DNA from: Aspidapion aeneum
Taxonomy: Eukaryota > Arthropoda > Insecta > Coleoptera > Brentidae
Reading direction: 5' to 3'
NCBI GenBank assembly: GCA_963576565.1
Contig: OY755048.1
Coordinates: forward strand, 11,137,984 to 11,201,983
DNA length: 64,000 nt
The notes beneath the pieces were generated by a model. It did not search any database and had not been told where the DNA came from. It worked only from the letters and a program-made list of their open reading frames with translations. Below are positions 1-12,065 of the stretch, in pieces; within the stretch, counting starts at the first letter, position 1; the number at the start of each line of letters is the position of its first letter. Made by a program: the position numbers and the translations under genes.

Positions 1-484
1 AAAAACACTGCTAAAACGACTGGATAAATATTTCTCTTAACAATATTTTTTAAATAAATTTATATACGCCATTATGGTTTTATAGTGGTCACTTGGTTTT
101 ATTTGTTATTGTATCGCAACAAGGATTTTTGAGTGCCCTTATGAAACCAACAAAAAAGAACAATAAATACATAGTCAACATAACCCCACTTAAATTTTTT
201 GTATTTGTTTTTAAAGTGTTTAAAAGCGTATAATTGAACACTTTTAAATGTTTTTTATCGTGCAATTTCGACACAGTCGAGAGGGCCAGTGCAATGATAT
301 TCGTTGTGCAGGTTGGAGGGCAACCTCTTATATTGGGCGTCTAAACAGGCCTTATCTAGGCCTGGGTGTCCTACCCAGGAGGACGCAAACTCAACAATTA
401 TTAATTATTGGGCTTTAAATAATCAATCTTGCAATAGGTATAGGTAGGCTGTACTTAGGTATATTTATTATTTTTACAAGAAAT
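1..484. other. A+T-rich sequence, no gene seen
   Basis: Only short open frames without recognisable similarity. A patch at about 280-400 is richer in G+C but shows no motif I can name. Confidence 0.5.
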
Positions 485-1020
485 ACCTAAAAAAATAAAA
501 CACGAAAGTATTTACTTACTTCTGTTAGAACACTTAAGGAAACAAGGTTTTATATGGCCGCCTATTTAAATAATATTTAATATACAGCTATGGGTAACTA
601 TAAATACAAAATAATTAATTTCACCTTTAAGCCTTCCTATAAGACCTTTTTAAAATGCCTAAAAGTAATGGCAAAAACCAAAAGTCTAAAGTTTATATTT
701 ACCACTATTAAAAACCTTAAGGAAACTAAGTTCTATATGGCCGTCTATCTAATTATATTTACTTTTAAACTACTGGTATCTATAAAAATAAAAGGATATA
801 AGATAACCTTTTAGCTCTATTATAAAACACTTTTGTGATGACCTAAAATAATGTTAAAACTAAATGACCAAAGTTTATATTTATTTCTTTTTAAAAACTT
901 TAGGTAAAATGGTTTTATAGGACCATCTTTATAAATCAGAAATCAATAAAACCAAAAGTAACAGAAGGAATATCAGTTTTATTATACTCCCTTTATAAAT
1001 CACTTTTTGGTTGTATAACA
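485..1020. repeat. Degenerate tandem array, ~183-bp unit, about three copies
   Basis: A phrase like CTTAAGGAAAC followed by a GGTTTTATATGGCC-like stretch recurs near 533, 716 and 897, a spacing of about 183 bp. The phrase AAAGTTTATATTTA also recurs at the matching place in two units. The copies have diverged, so this looks like an old satellite fragment. The small open frame inside it (590-814) is made of the repeat and is not called a gene. Confidence 0.6.
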
Positions 1021-3640
1021 CCCCTTTAGGTAATTGGCAATATAAATTACCTTTATGTAGCCAAATTGATCCTAAAACCCATAACAGCACCCTCTAAATA
1101 ACCTAGGAACCAAATTAATAAAACCTTGAGTGGTAATAATGTTACTTGGGATAGCGCAGGGCACAGTTAGAGGATTGTTTTTCTGAAGCTTAACATCCTA
1201 ACTAAGAGATTTTGGGAAGTTATGAAGATGGTACTGCCTTGCTCCAATTTTTACTTTCTCTGCTGTAAATTATATTTTAATTTGTGCTAAATGACTGTGC
1301 CAAGAAAAGAGTTTCGGTTTTAAAGTCACATCATTATCTTTAATAAGTTTTAAATGGATGCGGTTTTGGGTAGAGCACAATTGGTCAATAACCATAAACT
1401 CAAGTGGTATAAAATATGTCACCTTTTTAAGTGTATGTATTATGATGATAATATGTTTAAACGGCTATAATGCGAAAAGCATTCTAGTTATTAGGAATAT
1501 TTAGCTGAATATTAAAATATTGGGTTGTTGCAAGTTTATTGTAAAACTGGTGTGTCCCGAGGGCTTCTAGGATTTAAAAGAGCTTCTGAAGGAGTAAGAA
1601 GATACTGTTCTTGAGCACATTAGTTCCGTTGGATACAGGGCAGTGAAACGAAAACTGATATAACCTTACATCAATAGACGCAAACCGTGATGCTTAAGCA
1701 GCGCCTTCAGAAGTAATTAAAAAAAAAACAACAGGTTGAGCATTGTCGTGTGCAATGCCTAAGGCTGGTTGAGGTTTCGGCTTACGGATTTTTTAGGATT
1801 TAGTTAGCTTTTTGTCCCTAATATTGTGGTTGTAAATTTTAAGTGTTCATCGCTGATTTGGCTTCCTCACATCACGAGATGGTTTCTAAGAAATCTCCGG
1901 AATTCATATTAAGACTTATCCCAGTAAAGTCGACCGATATATATTTCTTTTGCTTCTCTTAATACCAGCCATTATGTTTGTACCTCGTAAAAAGCTTATA
2001 CACTTTTGTTGACCACCCATAATATCACCGGTATTCGGCGAAATCGTTAACGATTTATGAAAGCTTCTCGCATATTTTAAGTTCAATAACTTATTTGCAC
2101 TTATTGTCTTGCTATAATGTTTTACAGCTTTTTTGCGCATACCCTGGAGGATATTGCACAAGGACAGTATACTTTATTTGGGAACTCCAGTCTTTAGGAT
2201 ACACTAAAAATGTGTATCGAAGTCTGCCAGAAATCCTTACTCTTAAGATCGTATTGGGTTCTCGTTCACGCCTGATCTTACCAGAATTAGTCCTTGTCTC
2301 AAAGCCACAGAGAGCCACATAGACATTACCAAGATCTAAACTGTGAGAATTGTCATGGACGAGATTTTTCCAGTATATTAGCAAAAGAAAATTCAAACTA
2401 GTAACCTTTAGGAGCAAACCAGATAACATCTATGTTAAAGGGGACAGGGACAGGGTATATGGAGTGCCTATTTCGAGCTAGTGCGGGCACATTGAGGCTC
2501 TCTGTACCCTGTTGATCATGTCACAAGGTCTATGACCCGTCAGTGGTCTAAGGCTATAACTATGGCATTATGTGGTATATCATGATGACTAAGTTTCTGG
2601 CCTAAAATATATTTTGAAGCCTACTGGGTTCTATTTTGCACAACGGCCCCAGAAACGCGTGCCTAGGCGCCTGTTTAGATTTCTTAAGGGTGCTAACCGC
2701 CACTACGAGATAATAAAAAACTGTGAGAATTCTAGCACCGTCAGTGACATTTAAGCTGTTCCATAGATTCCCCAATTGTTAATAGCTTTGGAGTAGTTGT
2801 TAATCTTTCGGCTGTTGACAGACAATAAACATAACCATGGGAATTTGCAAACGCAGCCCAGTTCAACGGGAAGTTTATATAAACTATTAAACCCCCAAAA
2901 GGGGGCCAAATCGTTAAACTCGCAAAATGTATACGGCTAATCGTAAAATGTTATTAATAGGTACACCAGGAGAGAAGGTGAAACAACAATGCGTATTAAA
3001 TGTTAATAGCTGTGACAATAAATATAATAACGGCTTCGTGGGGATCAATTTATTACTTTTACATCACTCCGCGTTTTGAGGCAGCTTTACGACTTGAAAA
3101 CAAAATAAGATCAAGCTTTGAAAAGGGGTAGATTGTGCGAAATTTCGTTACGCATAAAGAGTTTACCCAAAGACATAAAAACGAATAATAAAGAGATTTC
3201 TGTTACAGATTACAGATATAATTTCCGAGTGATTTATAAAGCGATAACACTAAAACTATTTATCGCTATAAAAACTTAACAAAAGGTAAATTGAAATCGA
3301 TACCTACACAGAAAAAAAATAAATCAAATTAAGGTAAATGGCATCGGTTCTAAACAAAAAGCTGATTTCCTATAAGCCAAAGCAATAGCCACTTTAAAAA
3401 ATATAATGTTTTTCTTGGAAAGTTTGATTCTCCTTTCAAGACAATTAATATTTTGATTTAAGCCATTTACTAGCGGATAACCAAAATAAATTTATTCAAC
3501 CGATTGGTTATCTTAAATTCGCCAATTTGGGATTGGTTATTGTTGGTTATTATTAGGACCCAAAAACATTTTCGGGCACAGGATTAAAAAATTTCAATAA
3601 AAATTTGAGGATTGTGCAATTTTTTGGCCTATTTGTGTTA
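1021..3640. other. 2.6 kb without recognisable gene or repeat
   Basis: Short overlapping open frames at 1916-2429 lie on both strands and match nothing I recognise. Base composition is slightly less A+T-rich around 2100-2700. No inverted termini, tandem units or zinc-finger/reverse-transcriptase motifs were seen. Confidence 0.5.
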
Positions 3641-3644
3641 CTAA

Positions 3645-3928
3645 AGGCCGCTTGACATGGTGCATGAAAAATTTTCGGTCAAATTGTTGCCTGCAAAAAA
3701 TCTTGTTTTCGTTTGACATTGTGCATGGCCATGCATTGATTCCCCAGAATCTAGGTAAAAATTCCCCAGTTTTCATGCAAGTACAGTTTGCATGCAAAAA
3801 AATGGCACCGTTCCGATAAAAATGGATTGCCTGCAACAATCAGCTGGATTTGTACTGCGCATGCACCTGGGCAATATTTCATGCATTTGCCTGCAAATTT
3901 TATTGTCATGCACCATGTCAAGCGGCCT
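3645..3928. mobile_element. Harbinger-like MITE, 284 bp
   Basis: The element has perfect 23-bp terminal inverted repeats beginning AGGCCGCTTGACATGG, at 3645-3667 and 3906-3928. It is flanked on both sides by TAA (3642-3644 and 3929-3931), a 3-bp target duplication of the kind made by PIF/Harbinger transposases. The interior carries several GCCTGCAA motifs and has no coding capacity. A second member with the same ends and the same TAA duplication lies at 63197-63346. The superfamily call rests on target-site length only. Confidence 0.8.
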
Positions 3929-4169
3929 TAAGAAATCTTTTTTAACACATTTTATGGACTTTTTCACTCTATAATATACATATCAAAGATGAAAACCAAC
4001 AAGTATTTTTACTTAGTTTCAGTCGGAACGTATGAGTATAATGTTTAAATGTAAAGCGCACTGTAGTTTAAAAAAAATTATACTAGGACCTTCCATCCAA
4101 TCAGGATCAATCGCCCAGTTTCGCAAAGTTTCAGCAAGGTTAGAGCATTTTAAACAATCACAAATATCT

Positions 4170-4251
4170 AAGTACCTAGCCAGCATTCGAACCCGGACTG
4201 CCCAGGTGTAAAGCAAAAGTTGCTAACACTACGAAGAACGACATGTTGTTC
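4170..4251 (-). ncRNA. tRNA-derived SINE head (Pol III promoter-like)
   Basis: On the minus strand a B-box-like GGTTCGAATGC (4184-4194) follows an A-box-like CGTAGTGTTAGC (about 4222-4233) at tRNA-like spacing. The T-arm stem is imperfect, so it is not a functional tRNA. It is followed on the minus strand by about 100 bp ending in an A+T-rich run near 4065-4085, as in a SINE body. Alternative: a lone tRNA pseudogene. Confidence 0.45.
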
Positions 4252-4601
4252 TCTGTACTATATTTTTAGTTTCTAGTTAGATTTCGGTTAAATAGTCATT
4301 CGTTATTTTGATAACCAATGACTACATAACCGAAAGTATAGTAAACAAAAGATAGAGTACGCTTTTAAAAATATAAAATATGTCAAATCAGGATAAAACT
4401 TGTTTTAAATCGATAAAAGTCTTCTTAATAAAAATACAAAGGTATTATATTTTTTCTTGAATCAAGAAAACATAGCTTTCCAATTGAGAAAATATTGTTC
4501 TTTATTAAAGAAGGAATGTCTCGAATGACCGCAGCCATCGTTATCTAGATTTGAAATATTGTATGTGGCGTGATCAAAAAAATTAGTATTTCTTCAATAT
4601 A

Positions 4602-4979
4602 CTACTACTATGTCGGTTTAGAACGTTCCTTTGGATTGACTGTTGCCATTCCAGCTTAGGACGCCTCTTTTTCTGCGCTCCATTGGTTGCCATCCTAGGA
4701 CCTGCTTTGGTAATCTTCCGTCGTTTATCCGTTGTACATGGCCGTACCATATCAGTTGTAAAATCTGTTCCTGTCTTATCAAATGTGATACCCAAGTATA
4801 CATGCTCATAGCATGGAGATATTGTTTGTCCATTGTCTAGTCAACTCACTTGATTCGTTTCCAATACATAAATAATGTGTCTTGTCCCGTTCACTGTTAA
4901 CCCCACGTTTGGTATTATTCCGTTTACTTTCTCATCTTCGTTATCATTAGCTGCCCAAGTAGTTGTAGGTAATGATTTG
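4602..4979 (-). mobile_element. Truncated non-LTR LINE copy (family A), 9-bp target duplication
   Basis: Reading the minus strand, the 5' part encodes KWGLTVN-like and LCIGNESS-like reverse-transcriptase peptides matching the copy at 51.4-52.4 kb. It then jumps by an internal deletion to the C-terminal tail LIWYGHVQRINDGRLPKQ followed by an RRKRG-type basic stretch. The 3' end is a short TAG-repeat tail (ACTACTACTA on the plus strand). TTCAATATA at 4593-4601 and 4980-4988 is the target duplication. The tail type suggests an RTE-like clade, not certain. The 70-71-residue frames here are fragments of this one relic. Confidence 0.75.
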
Positions 4980-4989
4980 TTCAATATAT

Positions 4990-6390
4990 AGTTTATAATT
5001 TTTTTTACTTTAAAGAATTCTTTGTTTAGTTTTAAGATTGTTTTTTCAGATAAATCAATATATTCAAGAATTAGGTTTTCTTGATTTGAAAGTAGTTTTT
5101 TGTGTTGAAATAGTGATTCTCCTTTTAAAACTAGATATCAAGGAAAATAGAATATTCTTTTTTTTATATAATATTTTTTTTACATTTGATGTAGGTAATA
5201 TTTTTTTCTGTATAGAGATAGTCCTAAAAGAAAGAGAAAGCAAAAAGCAAGTCTAACAATAAGGTGGATACCTCGTGATTTGTTTATATAAAATTTTTCA
5301 AAAAACTAAGGCTAATTGCCTGCCCTAAAGGCTCGAAACGGGCGTGTACGTGCAGTAGCAGAATTGAATAACGATAACTTTGGCCCCTTAAGGCGTCGTT
5401 ATTATGATAGTACAGATAGAATATCAATCGAAATAAATCTGCATTGATATTGCGGAATTCACGTATTGAATATTGGCTTTTACAATACGGCTTCGGGGGT
5501 TTTTGCCTCATTAGGTAGATTAGTTGACTAGCGCCCTAATTATGGATTCTAGTCTGGCCTATAAATATTCATAGCTGTGTACAGAAACAAGCCTAAACGG
5601 ATTCACACACTTGATTGAATTTGTAAGCCGCAAAAGCCATTTACCGAATTTAGAACTTTTTAAAATGGCTTCATGGAGCTTGAGCATGATGATGTATAGG
5701 CAGAATTACTTAGTGCTTCTATATGAAGACGAAATCCCATAAATTTCTTTCCTGCATGAGAAAAGCATATTTTAAATCACGCGCGTAGGGGTTAGTTTTG
5801 AATTTTCGCGAAATTTTCAACATAGAAATATGTTTGCAGTGGCACGCAAAAGCATAAATCTAATAGTCTCTACCAAAAAATATCGTTTGTGGTTGAACGA
5901 TTTGCCCTGAAATCGAAAGGGGAGACATTTGAGACGCGGAGTATTGAATCCTTTCTAAAGCGTAGATTTTAAAATTAAACTCAATAATTTAATTGATAGA
6001 CGGATATCCTGGCAGATGTAGTGACAGCTAGCGACAATGGTCGTCAAACGTCAAACGCGTTTCCTCCAACAAATTTTTTAAAAAGCTTGACGGCGGAACG
6101 CAGCGCATGTGGCAATCGCTTACCCCCTCGCCCTTGCAATTTTAAACTTCAGATTCTATCAATACGATTTGCTCACACCAGAATGAGCTGACGATGACGG
6201 ACGGAGGCGGAATTTGATTTTTTACTTCTGTCAGGGAGAAGTCATAACTCAAACACCAATCCCCATTGGCGTACCAATTAGTGATGGGCAAACCTGTTTT
6301 TTGAAAAAGCTTTTATAAAGCTGCTTTTTAAAAACAGTTTCGCAATAGATGTTTTATAAGTTTACTCCGAAAAAAAATTGTGGACCAAAA
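4990..6390. other. 1.4 kb without recognisable gene
   Basis: Short A+T-rich open frames at 5038-5256 (+) and 5284-5511 (-) have no recognisable domain. Nothing repetitive was noticed. Confidence 0.45.
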
Positions 6391-6652
6391 AAATAAATAA
6401 TTTTTTTTAAAATTAAACACCCAACTGCTAAATTTACTTGTAAGTACTAGTCGCAGTTGAGTACAAAATTGATAGCTATACCTATTATGTACGACATGCT
6501 TTAACTTTTAGTTTTCATGACCAAAGCGCACTTACGAAATTATACAATTTTGTATTTTCATGAATCAGTTTATTGGGTAATTTTGTACCCAACTGCGACT
6601 AGAAGTTACTTGTAATTTAGCAGTTGGGTGTTTTTTTTATATATTTTTTTTA
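6391..6652. repeat. Inverted-repeat element with ~75-bp arms
   Basis: The left arm (about 6391-6465) contains ACACCCAACTGCTAAATTTA and CTAGTCGCAGTTG. The right arm (about 6577-6652) contains their reverse complements in the reverse order. The loop is about 110 bp with no coding frame. The phrase GCAGTTGGGT recurs at 7570-7579 downstream of the neighbouring tandem array, so both may be ends of one larger element. Confidence 0.6.
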
Positions 6653-6776
6653 ACTTTTAGGTTTAGTTCTTATTCAGCCTTATAAAAAGCACTATGAATT
6701 TACAATTCATTTAGCTTTACCCAAAAAGTACGTGTAGATTTTCTACCAACGCGAATAGTGTTACCTTCCATTGAGT

Positions 6777-7305
6777 GAAGGTGGGGGAGGAGTGAGGGAG
6801 AATGGAACTAGTAAAATGGTGTCGAAAAAAATCTTAAAGCGTGTGCCGAAAGAATGTTTGAAATCACTCTAAATTTGTGAAAGGTATAGCTACAACTATT
6901 ACTAATAAGGAAGGTGGGGAGAAGAGAGGGAGAAGAAGAGGGAAAGTAGTAAAATGATGTTGGAAAAAGGTCTTAAAGCGTGTGCAGAAAGAATTTTTGA
7001 AATCGCTCTATATTTCTGAAAGGTATAGCTATAACTATTACTAATAAGAAGGGAGGGGAGAAGAGAGGGAGGATGAAACTAGTAAAATGATGTTGGAAAA
7101 AAGTCTTCAAGCGTGTGCAAAAAGAACTTTTGAAATCGCTTTATATTGTTGAAAGTTATAGATATAACTATTACTAATAAGGATGACGGGGAGAAGAGTG
7201 GGAGAGACGGGGGGGGGGGGACCTAGTAAAATGGTGTTAGAAAAAAAAATTTGAAAGCGTATGTAAAAAGAATTTTAGAAATCGCTCTATATTTCATAAA
7301 ATTAG
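6777..7305. repeat. Four-copy ~133-bp tandem array
   Basis: Units start near 6777, 6910, 7049 and 7181. Each begins with a G+A-rich stretch (GGGGAGAAGAGNGGGAG-like), then CTAGTAAAATGNTGT, AAGCGTGTGC, GAAATCGCTCTA and ends AACTATTACTAATAAG. The last unit has lost its end and contains a G11 run. Such arrays occur inside non-autonomous insect transposons. Confidence 0.8.
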
Positions 7306-7454
7306 GTGAATATGGTTTTTCAATTAAATCGCCTGAAATTTAGATAATTTGTTTGCCTTTAAGCCTACATCATGTGACAAAATGGCATCTGAAGACCGCC
7401 ATGTTGATTTATGTTTTAAAAAAATACAGCCTATAGCACCTTCGGGATCAGTTG

Positions 7455-7585
7455 CAATTCAACGACACCTTTTTTGTCAAAATCGGTTCGGCCGTTTAGC
7501 CTCTAGCGTGACACAAATATACTTACATACATACAACAATCGAAAAACATTACCCTTCCTTTCTCCTTGCTGCAGTTGGGTAAAA
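7455..7585. repeat. Conserved insect-transposon tail motif
   Basis: AAAATCGGTTCGGCCGTTTA followed by a GTGACACAAATATAC-like stretch and CATACATACA. This type of phrase (ATCGG..C.GCCGTTT.. followed by short tetranucleotide repeats) also occurs in the foldback family at 21.4, 58.6 and 59.7 kb. A diverged version lies at 7780-7920. The frame 7349-7624 is this repeat read through and is not called. Confidence 0.5.
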
Positions 7586-7599
7586 AGGTTTTCACTCAA

Positions 7600-8580
7600 A
7601 AATTTTGGGTCGAAAAAAAATTGACGACAAAAAAAGGCCTCTCCGTCCATTTCCTTTACAAAAGTTAAATATATAATATGAACTGCATGGTGCAGCGAAA
7701 ATATTTTTTGCTAGTTTATTATGTTCCGATCTTGTATTTGAAATTTGCATAAAAGATCGCGCAACGGGGTGTTATTCATTAAAATCGATTTAGCGGTTCC
7801 CGAAAATTAATAATAGACCTAATTATTTAAAGACGCATATTTATTCTTAGATTTCGAGACCCTTTTGACACACAATGTACAAATAATTAAAATCGGTTTA
7901 GTCTTTTCCGAAATATTAATTTTTGTGCCAACCATTATTTTACACATCATACGATTGCTTTGCCAATTATTGCCAATTATAATAATTAGCTTATTAATTA
8001 TGTCTGCATTCATTAATACCTGATAAATCCATTCTTACTGAATCAATTTAAATGAAATAAATGAAATCAGGGAGAAAAGGTACAGATCACCAATACCACC
8101 ACTGAAATTTGCCACCATGTTAAAATTTCATTTGACGGACAAAGTCGAATTCCGCCACCAACAATGGTGCACTAATCGTTAAACGATTGCTGTTTTGCGA
8201 ACTTTAAGATGGCGGTAAATCTTGGTAATGATTTTTAAAGAGCAATCGAGTCTTACCATGATGCTTTTTATTTAATTGAAATTATTTTAATAAATTTAAT
8301 TCAAATTAGTTTAATAAAAATAAAAATATTCTAAAAAAAATCCGGATCATAAGAATAACGAGCTGAAGGTTTAAGATTAATTCTGTCCCCATCTTGGATT
8401 TCAAGATGACGAACTAAAAATATTTTTGCTCAGTTCGCTGCAAAGCAGTGGCATGGCGGTTCGTGAGGTAGTGCCACGGAGCCATGACACCACCGTATTT
8501 TTCTGCAAAAACACGTTTTTTTATTTTTAAGGCGTCTGTATTGGTTTTTAATTTATTTTATGCATTTCTATTTAATTTAT
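7600..8580. other. 1 kb without recognisable gene
   Basis: A+T-rich, with two weak copies of an AAAATCG.TTTAG..TTCCCGAAA-like phrase (about 7780 and 7890). No coding signal. Confidence 0.4.
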
Positions 8581-8586
8581 AAATTA

Positions 8587-9516
8587 CGAGGGTGGATCAA
8601 ATATAAACAAGCCTTTGTATATAAACTAGTTATTTAGAAACATGACACAAAACAGAAATTTTTTCTACTTTTCTTCACATCCCCCTTCTCTGTTAATACA
8701 CTTTTCCCAATGGTTTGACAGTTTCTTAATCCCGTTTTTATAAAAGGAAGCTGGGCGGGTATCTAACCAGTTGCGCTCGAATGCCTCCACCTCTTCTTTG
8801 GTCTGAAATTGCTCGCCTCCCAGTGAATCTTTAAGTGGGCGAAACATATGAAAATCGTAAGGTGACAAATCTGGACTGTATGGAGGGTAGTCCAGCACAG
8901 TCCAGTGCATTTCATTGATTTGGCCTGTGTTAAAGCTGCCGTATCCGGTCTAGCGTTGTCATGCAGGAGCAACACGTCTTGGATGGGGTGTGCTCTCCTC
9001 TTTTGGCGATAATCAAGCTTTACCTGGTCGAGTAAGTTGCAGTAGTAAGCCGCGTTTATTGTTATTCGCTCGTGCAAAAAATCGACCAACAAAACTCCTC
9101 TCCAGTCCCAGAAAACGGTCGCGAAATCTTTGCCTGCAGAAATGTTGGTACGCGGACGACGTGGGTGACTCACGTTGTCGACACGCTTACAGCCGGCGTT
9201 AATTTCTTTGCACCAATTTTTTTCAGGTACCCACGAAAGCGTCTTATTTCCGAACTGTGCTCGCAATCTGCATCGAATTTCAGCAGATTTCACGTTTTCG
9301 CGTGTAAGAAATTTAATGATTATTCTTTGCGCAACACTGCTGTGTACCTTCTTCTCGCTCATTGCGATTGCTCCTGGCCAAATGAGCATCGCGGCACTAC
9401 CAGCCGCGTACATGCTCCTGAATATCCCTACTCCAAAATTATAACGGCCACGTTCATCTTGAATGACTTTTCCGTTAGTAAGTTTAAAAGGCTTGTTTAT
9501 ATTTGATCCACCCTCG
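8587..9516 (-). mobile_element. mariner-family DNA transposon, internally deleted, 930 bp
   Basis: Terminal inverted repeats of about 29 identical bp begin CGAGGGTGGATCAAATATAA (left 8587-8615, right 9488-9516). TA flanks both ends (8585-8586 and 9517-9518), the hallmark target duplication of Tc1/mariner elements. Intact mariners are about 1.3 kb, so roughly 0.35 kb is missing. The transposase remnant lies on the minus strand. Confidence 0.92.
8665..9362 (-). pseudogene. mariner transposase remnant
   Basis: The family start is the Met at 9362, about 120 bp inside the right terminal repeat, opening MSEKKVHSSVAQRIIIKFL. The N-terminal helix-turn-helix region (RIIIKFLTRENVKSAEIRCR, QFGNKTLS) is followed by the linker SHPRRPRTN. 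It then jumps to AGKDFATVFWDWRGVLLVDF, so the segment carrying the first catalytic Asp of the D,D34D triad is deleted. The second Asp is kept in LLHDNARPDTA. A frameshift follows, and the third Asp motif YSPDLSPYDFHMF is in another frame (codons around 8870). The frame ends GGCEEK near 8667. The protein cannot be active. Plus-strand frames across it (8990-9506) are antisense shadows. Confidence 0.9.
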
Positions 9517-9519
9517 TAT

Positions 9520-10810
9520 ATAAAATCTATCTGAAGCTTATATAAGCGACATAGATAGGGCAAATGTTGGACATTTTAGCGTTGTTTAAATAGGAAAAAT
9601 CAAAGAAATTTTGAGCCTGGCACAGCCCATAAGTTAGTCGTATTACTCGCATTGTTTTTGTGCGTGGAGCATGGATGTTTTAATTTATGCCTTTTATAAT
9701 ACACTTCAATTATTTTGAGCAGAATTTTGTCATAAATTTTGAGTTACTTCATGGTGGAATTCGGGTGGGCGTGGATTAGTTTCTTTTAAAAAAACAGAAT
9801 TAGAAACCCCAAACATAGTAGTAGTATGTTTTTAATGACTTGTGGGTAAACATTTGGGCGCAACACCCCGAATTTTTTTTTACTGACTCAAAACTGTGGC
9901 ACTACCATGTTGTATTGATAAGAGCCGCTGCTGCATGCTGCTGTTCAGTTGGATTGGATTCAAATCGGTGGTTGATATAATTCAAAAGTTATAAAAAAAA
10001 GTAGCAGATTTTCTTTGGCCCACCAGTGTATGAATTTTTAAAATGAGTGACAGTGAGAATGAGCATGTCCCCATGTCAGTTCACCCGATTTTTAGGGAGT
10101 ATTCCTTCTCATCCATTCAAGAATTCATACAGTGGTAGGTAAATATCCAACCAAAAGTGTGGAATTAACAAGTTTATTGGAAATATTTATATTTATACCT
10201 ACGTATTAAATGGATGTTCAAATTCAATTATTTAATTAAAAATTATAAAGTCATAAGTACTTGATATTGTTAATCTAAGGGTGCAAGACACCCGCGTGCT
10301 GTGAATGAAACGGCGCCGGCGGCGAGCAAAAGTATTTCGTCGATGTGATAAAGGAACCATTGGAGGATCCACGGGTCATCTCTAGTCACAATCGTGACGT
10401 CAGAGAGTTAGTAGAAATAGCATGATACGCCACTGGGAGTAAACACTATTTGTTAACATACGTGCACAGTGAATTGGGGGCCGACTATGAGAGACAGACA
10501 TGCATTACTAATGCTAGTTTGTGGTCGCTCTTCCTGGTAGACGCTGTTACACAACACCCATTTAGGGGTGCCCTATGTGCGAGCTTTGAGGCCCTATTAT
10601 GCCAAACCAGTGAAGGTTAAAATCTATTATTGCGAGCAAGTAGTATCGTTTTTACCCCCTTGAAATGTTATTATCGCTGTAAAAAGGATTAATTTAGCGA
10701 CTGCCATTCAAAACGTAAACAAAAAAATTCAATTGGTTAAACTTGACCAAACACAAAAATATTTAGAAATATAAAAATTGATTTACATAACTATTATCTA
10801 TTATCCAGGG
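9520..10810. other. 1.3 kb without gene; short shared phrase
   Basis: GGCACTACCATGTTGTATTG with an AGCCGCTGCTG-like end (about 9899-9934) recurs at 11565-11600. A full CRE-type octamer TGACGTCA lies at 10395-10402 in a slightly G+C-richer stretch (10270-10640), without a linked gene. Otherwise nothing. Confidence 0.4.
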
Positions 10811-10820
10811 TGTTTCTTAA

Positions 10821-11262
10821 CTACTACTACTATGTCGGTTTAGAACGTTTTTCTACGCTGTCCGACGCCTATTCTCCACCTCCATTCTAGTTTAGGACAT
10901 CCTCTTTTTCTGCGCCCTATTGGTTACCATTGGACCTGCTTTTGGTAATCTTTCGTCGTGCATGGCCGTACCATATGAGTCGTCATTTAGTGATGTCATC
11001 CCTCGATTCCCATTCTTTCTTTTATGATTTCATTTCTTATATGATCTGTTCTAGATATTCTCATTGTTCTTCTTATTGCATCCATTTCGAAACTTTCCAT
11101 CTTTGCTTTGTATTTTTCTGTTATGGGACAAGTCTCTATTTCATACAATAGCGTGTTTTTTTTTCAATGTTTCATGTTAAATTTTACATTATTTTTTGGG
11201 ACACCCAAGTATATATACTCATTACATGGATATATAGTTTGATTCGTTTCCAATGCATAACA
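10821..11262 (-). mobile_element. Truncated LINE copy (family A), 10-bp target duplication
   Basis: A minus-strand copy of the family at 4.6, 17.9 and 51.4 kb. It has the TAG-repeat tail at 10821-10833, the RRKRG-type C-terminal segment, the reverse-transcriptase connection segment and an internal deletion joining it to the YLCIGNE-like segment near 11245. TGTTTCTTAA at 10811-10820 and 11263-11272 is a perfect 10-bp target duplication, so the ends are firm. No intact frame; the frame 10930-11151 on the plus strand is antisense. Confidence 0.8.
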
Positions 11263-11272
11263 TGTTTCTTAA

Positions 11273-11942
11273 ACATCAATTTTTTTGAGTTGTTTGTCTC
11301 TTAAAAATTAAAATAACGCTTCATTGCCGACCTAAATGGCGTTAAAATTTTCCTTGCCCCCAAATTTTTTTACCGTACGGCGCTGATAGATTCTAAAATA
11401 TAAAAAATATTCCTGCTTTATTAAAAAACTTTTGATTTTTGATATTTTTTTATGAGAAAACACAAAAAATAGCTTAAAATTCAACATCATGAGGCTTCGG
11501 CCCCTCCCCTCCACACAAGAGGACTCGGCCCCCCTTCAAGACATATTCCTGGGTGCGCCACTGGCACTACCATGTTGTATTGACAGGAGCCGCTGCTGAA
11601 ATGAAGTTTGAGTATCTGCCCGTAATCTAAGCAATATTTGTATCTGTCTGTAGCTAACGATTCATTTAACATTTAAACAGTGTTGCAAACAGAAGCAGTT
11701 TAATCTAAAGTGCTTTTATTAATAAACAAACTAACCAAACACAGGGGTTGTCAGTTTGGTGTTTGGATTCCCTCATATGATAGCAATCTTTTACCTTCAA
11801 AAGAGGGTCATAAATAATTCACTTATCTCAATATCTCGTCACTTTGAATACCCTGACTATATACTTACCTATTAACTAAACAAATATAGAGCAAGTCAAG
11901 TAAAAAGTAACAAGTAATAAATGTTGAGCTTCAATAGTAGTT
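11273..11942. other. 670 bp without recognisable gene
   Basis: Low-information A+T-rich sequence. The stretch 11500-11610 is G+C-richer and holds the second copy of the ACTACCATGTTGTATTG phrase. Confidence 0.4.
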
Positions 11943-11944
11943 TA

Positions 11945-12061
11945 CCTAACTAGTGCGGAAAGTGCCTCTTTTCCGCACGCGATTGCAGATGGCCAAACGA
12001 CGCGATAGCGGAGTTTGGCCAGCAATCAAGTGCGGAAAAGACACTTTACGCACGAGTTAGG
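11945..12061. mobile_element. 117-bp palindromic MITE with TA duplication
   Basis: The two halves are near-perfect reverse complements: CCTAACTAGTGCGGAAAGTG on the left against CCTAACTCGTGCGTAAAGTG read inward from the right. They continue through TTTTCCGCAC and GGCCAAAC to a ~12-bp centre. Flanking TA at 11943-11944 and 12062-12063 suggests a Tc1/mariner-type insertion. Confidence 0.7.
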
Positions 12062-12065
12062 TACA

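Noticed and set aside
590..814. 74-codon plus-strand frame
   Set aside because: Lies wholly in the degenerate ~183-bp tandem array and changes between units.
2112..2429. 105-codon minus-strand frame
   Set aside because: Overlaps other frames on both strands, no recognised motif, no splice or promoter context.
4170..4251. Functional tRNA gene
   Set aside because: The T-arm is mismatched, the anticodon arm does not fold convincingly and a SINE-like body follows.
9072..9506. 144-codon plus-strand frame
   Set aside because: Antisense to the mariner transposase remnant; its residues follow from the complementary codons.
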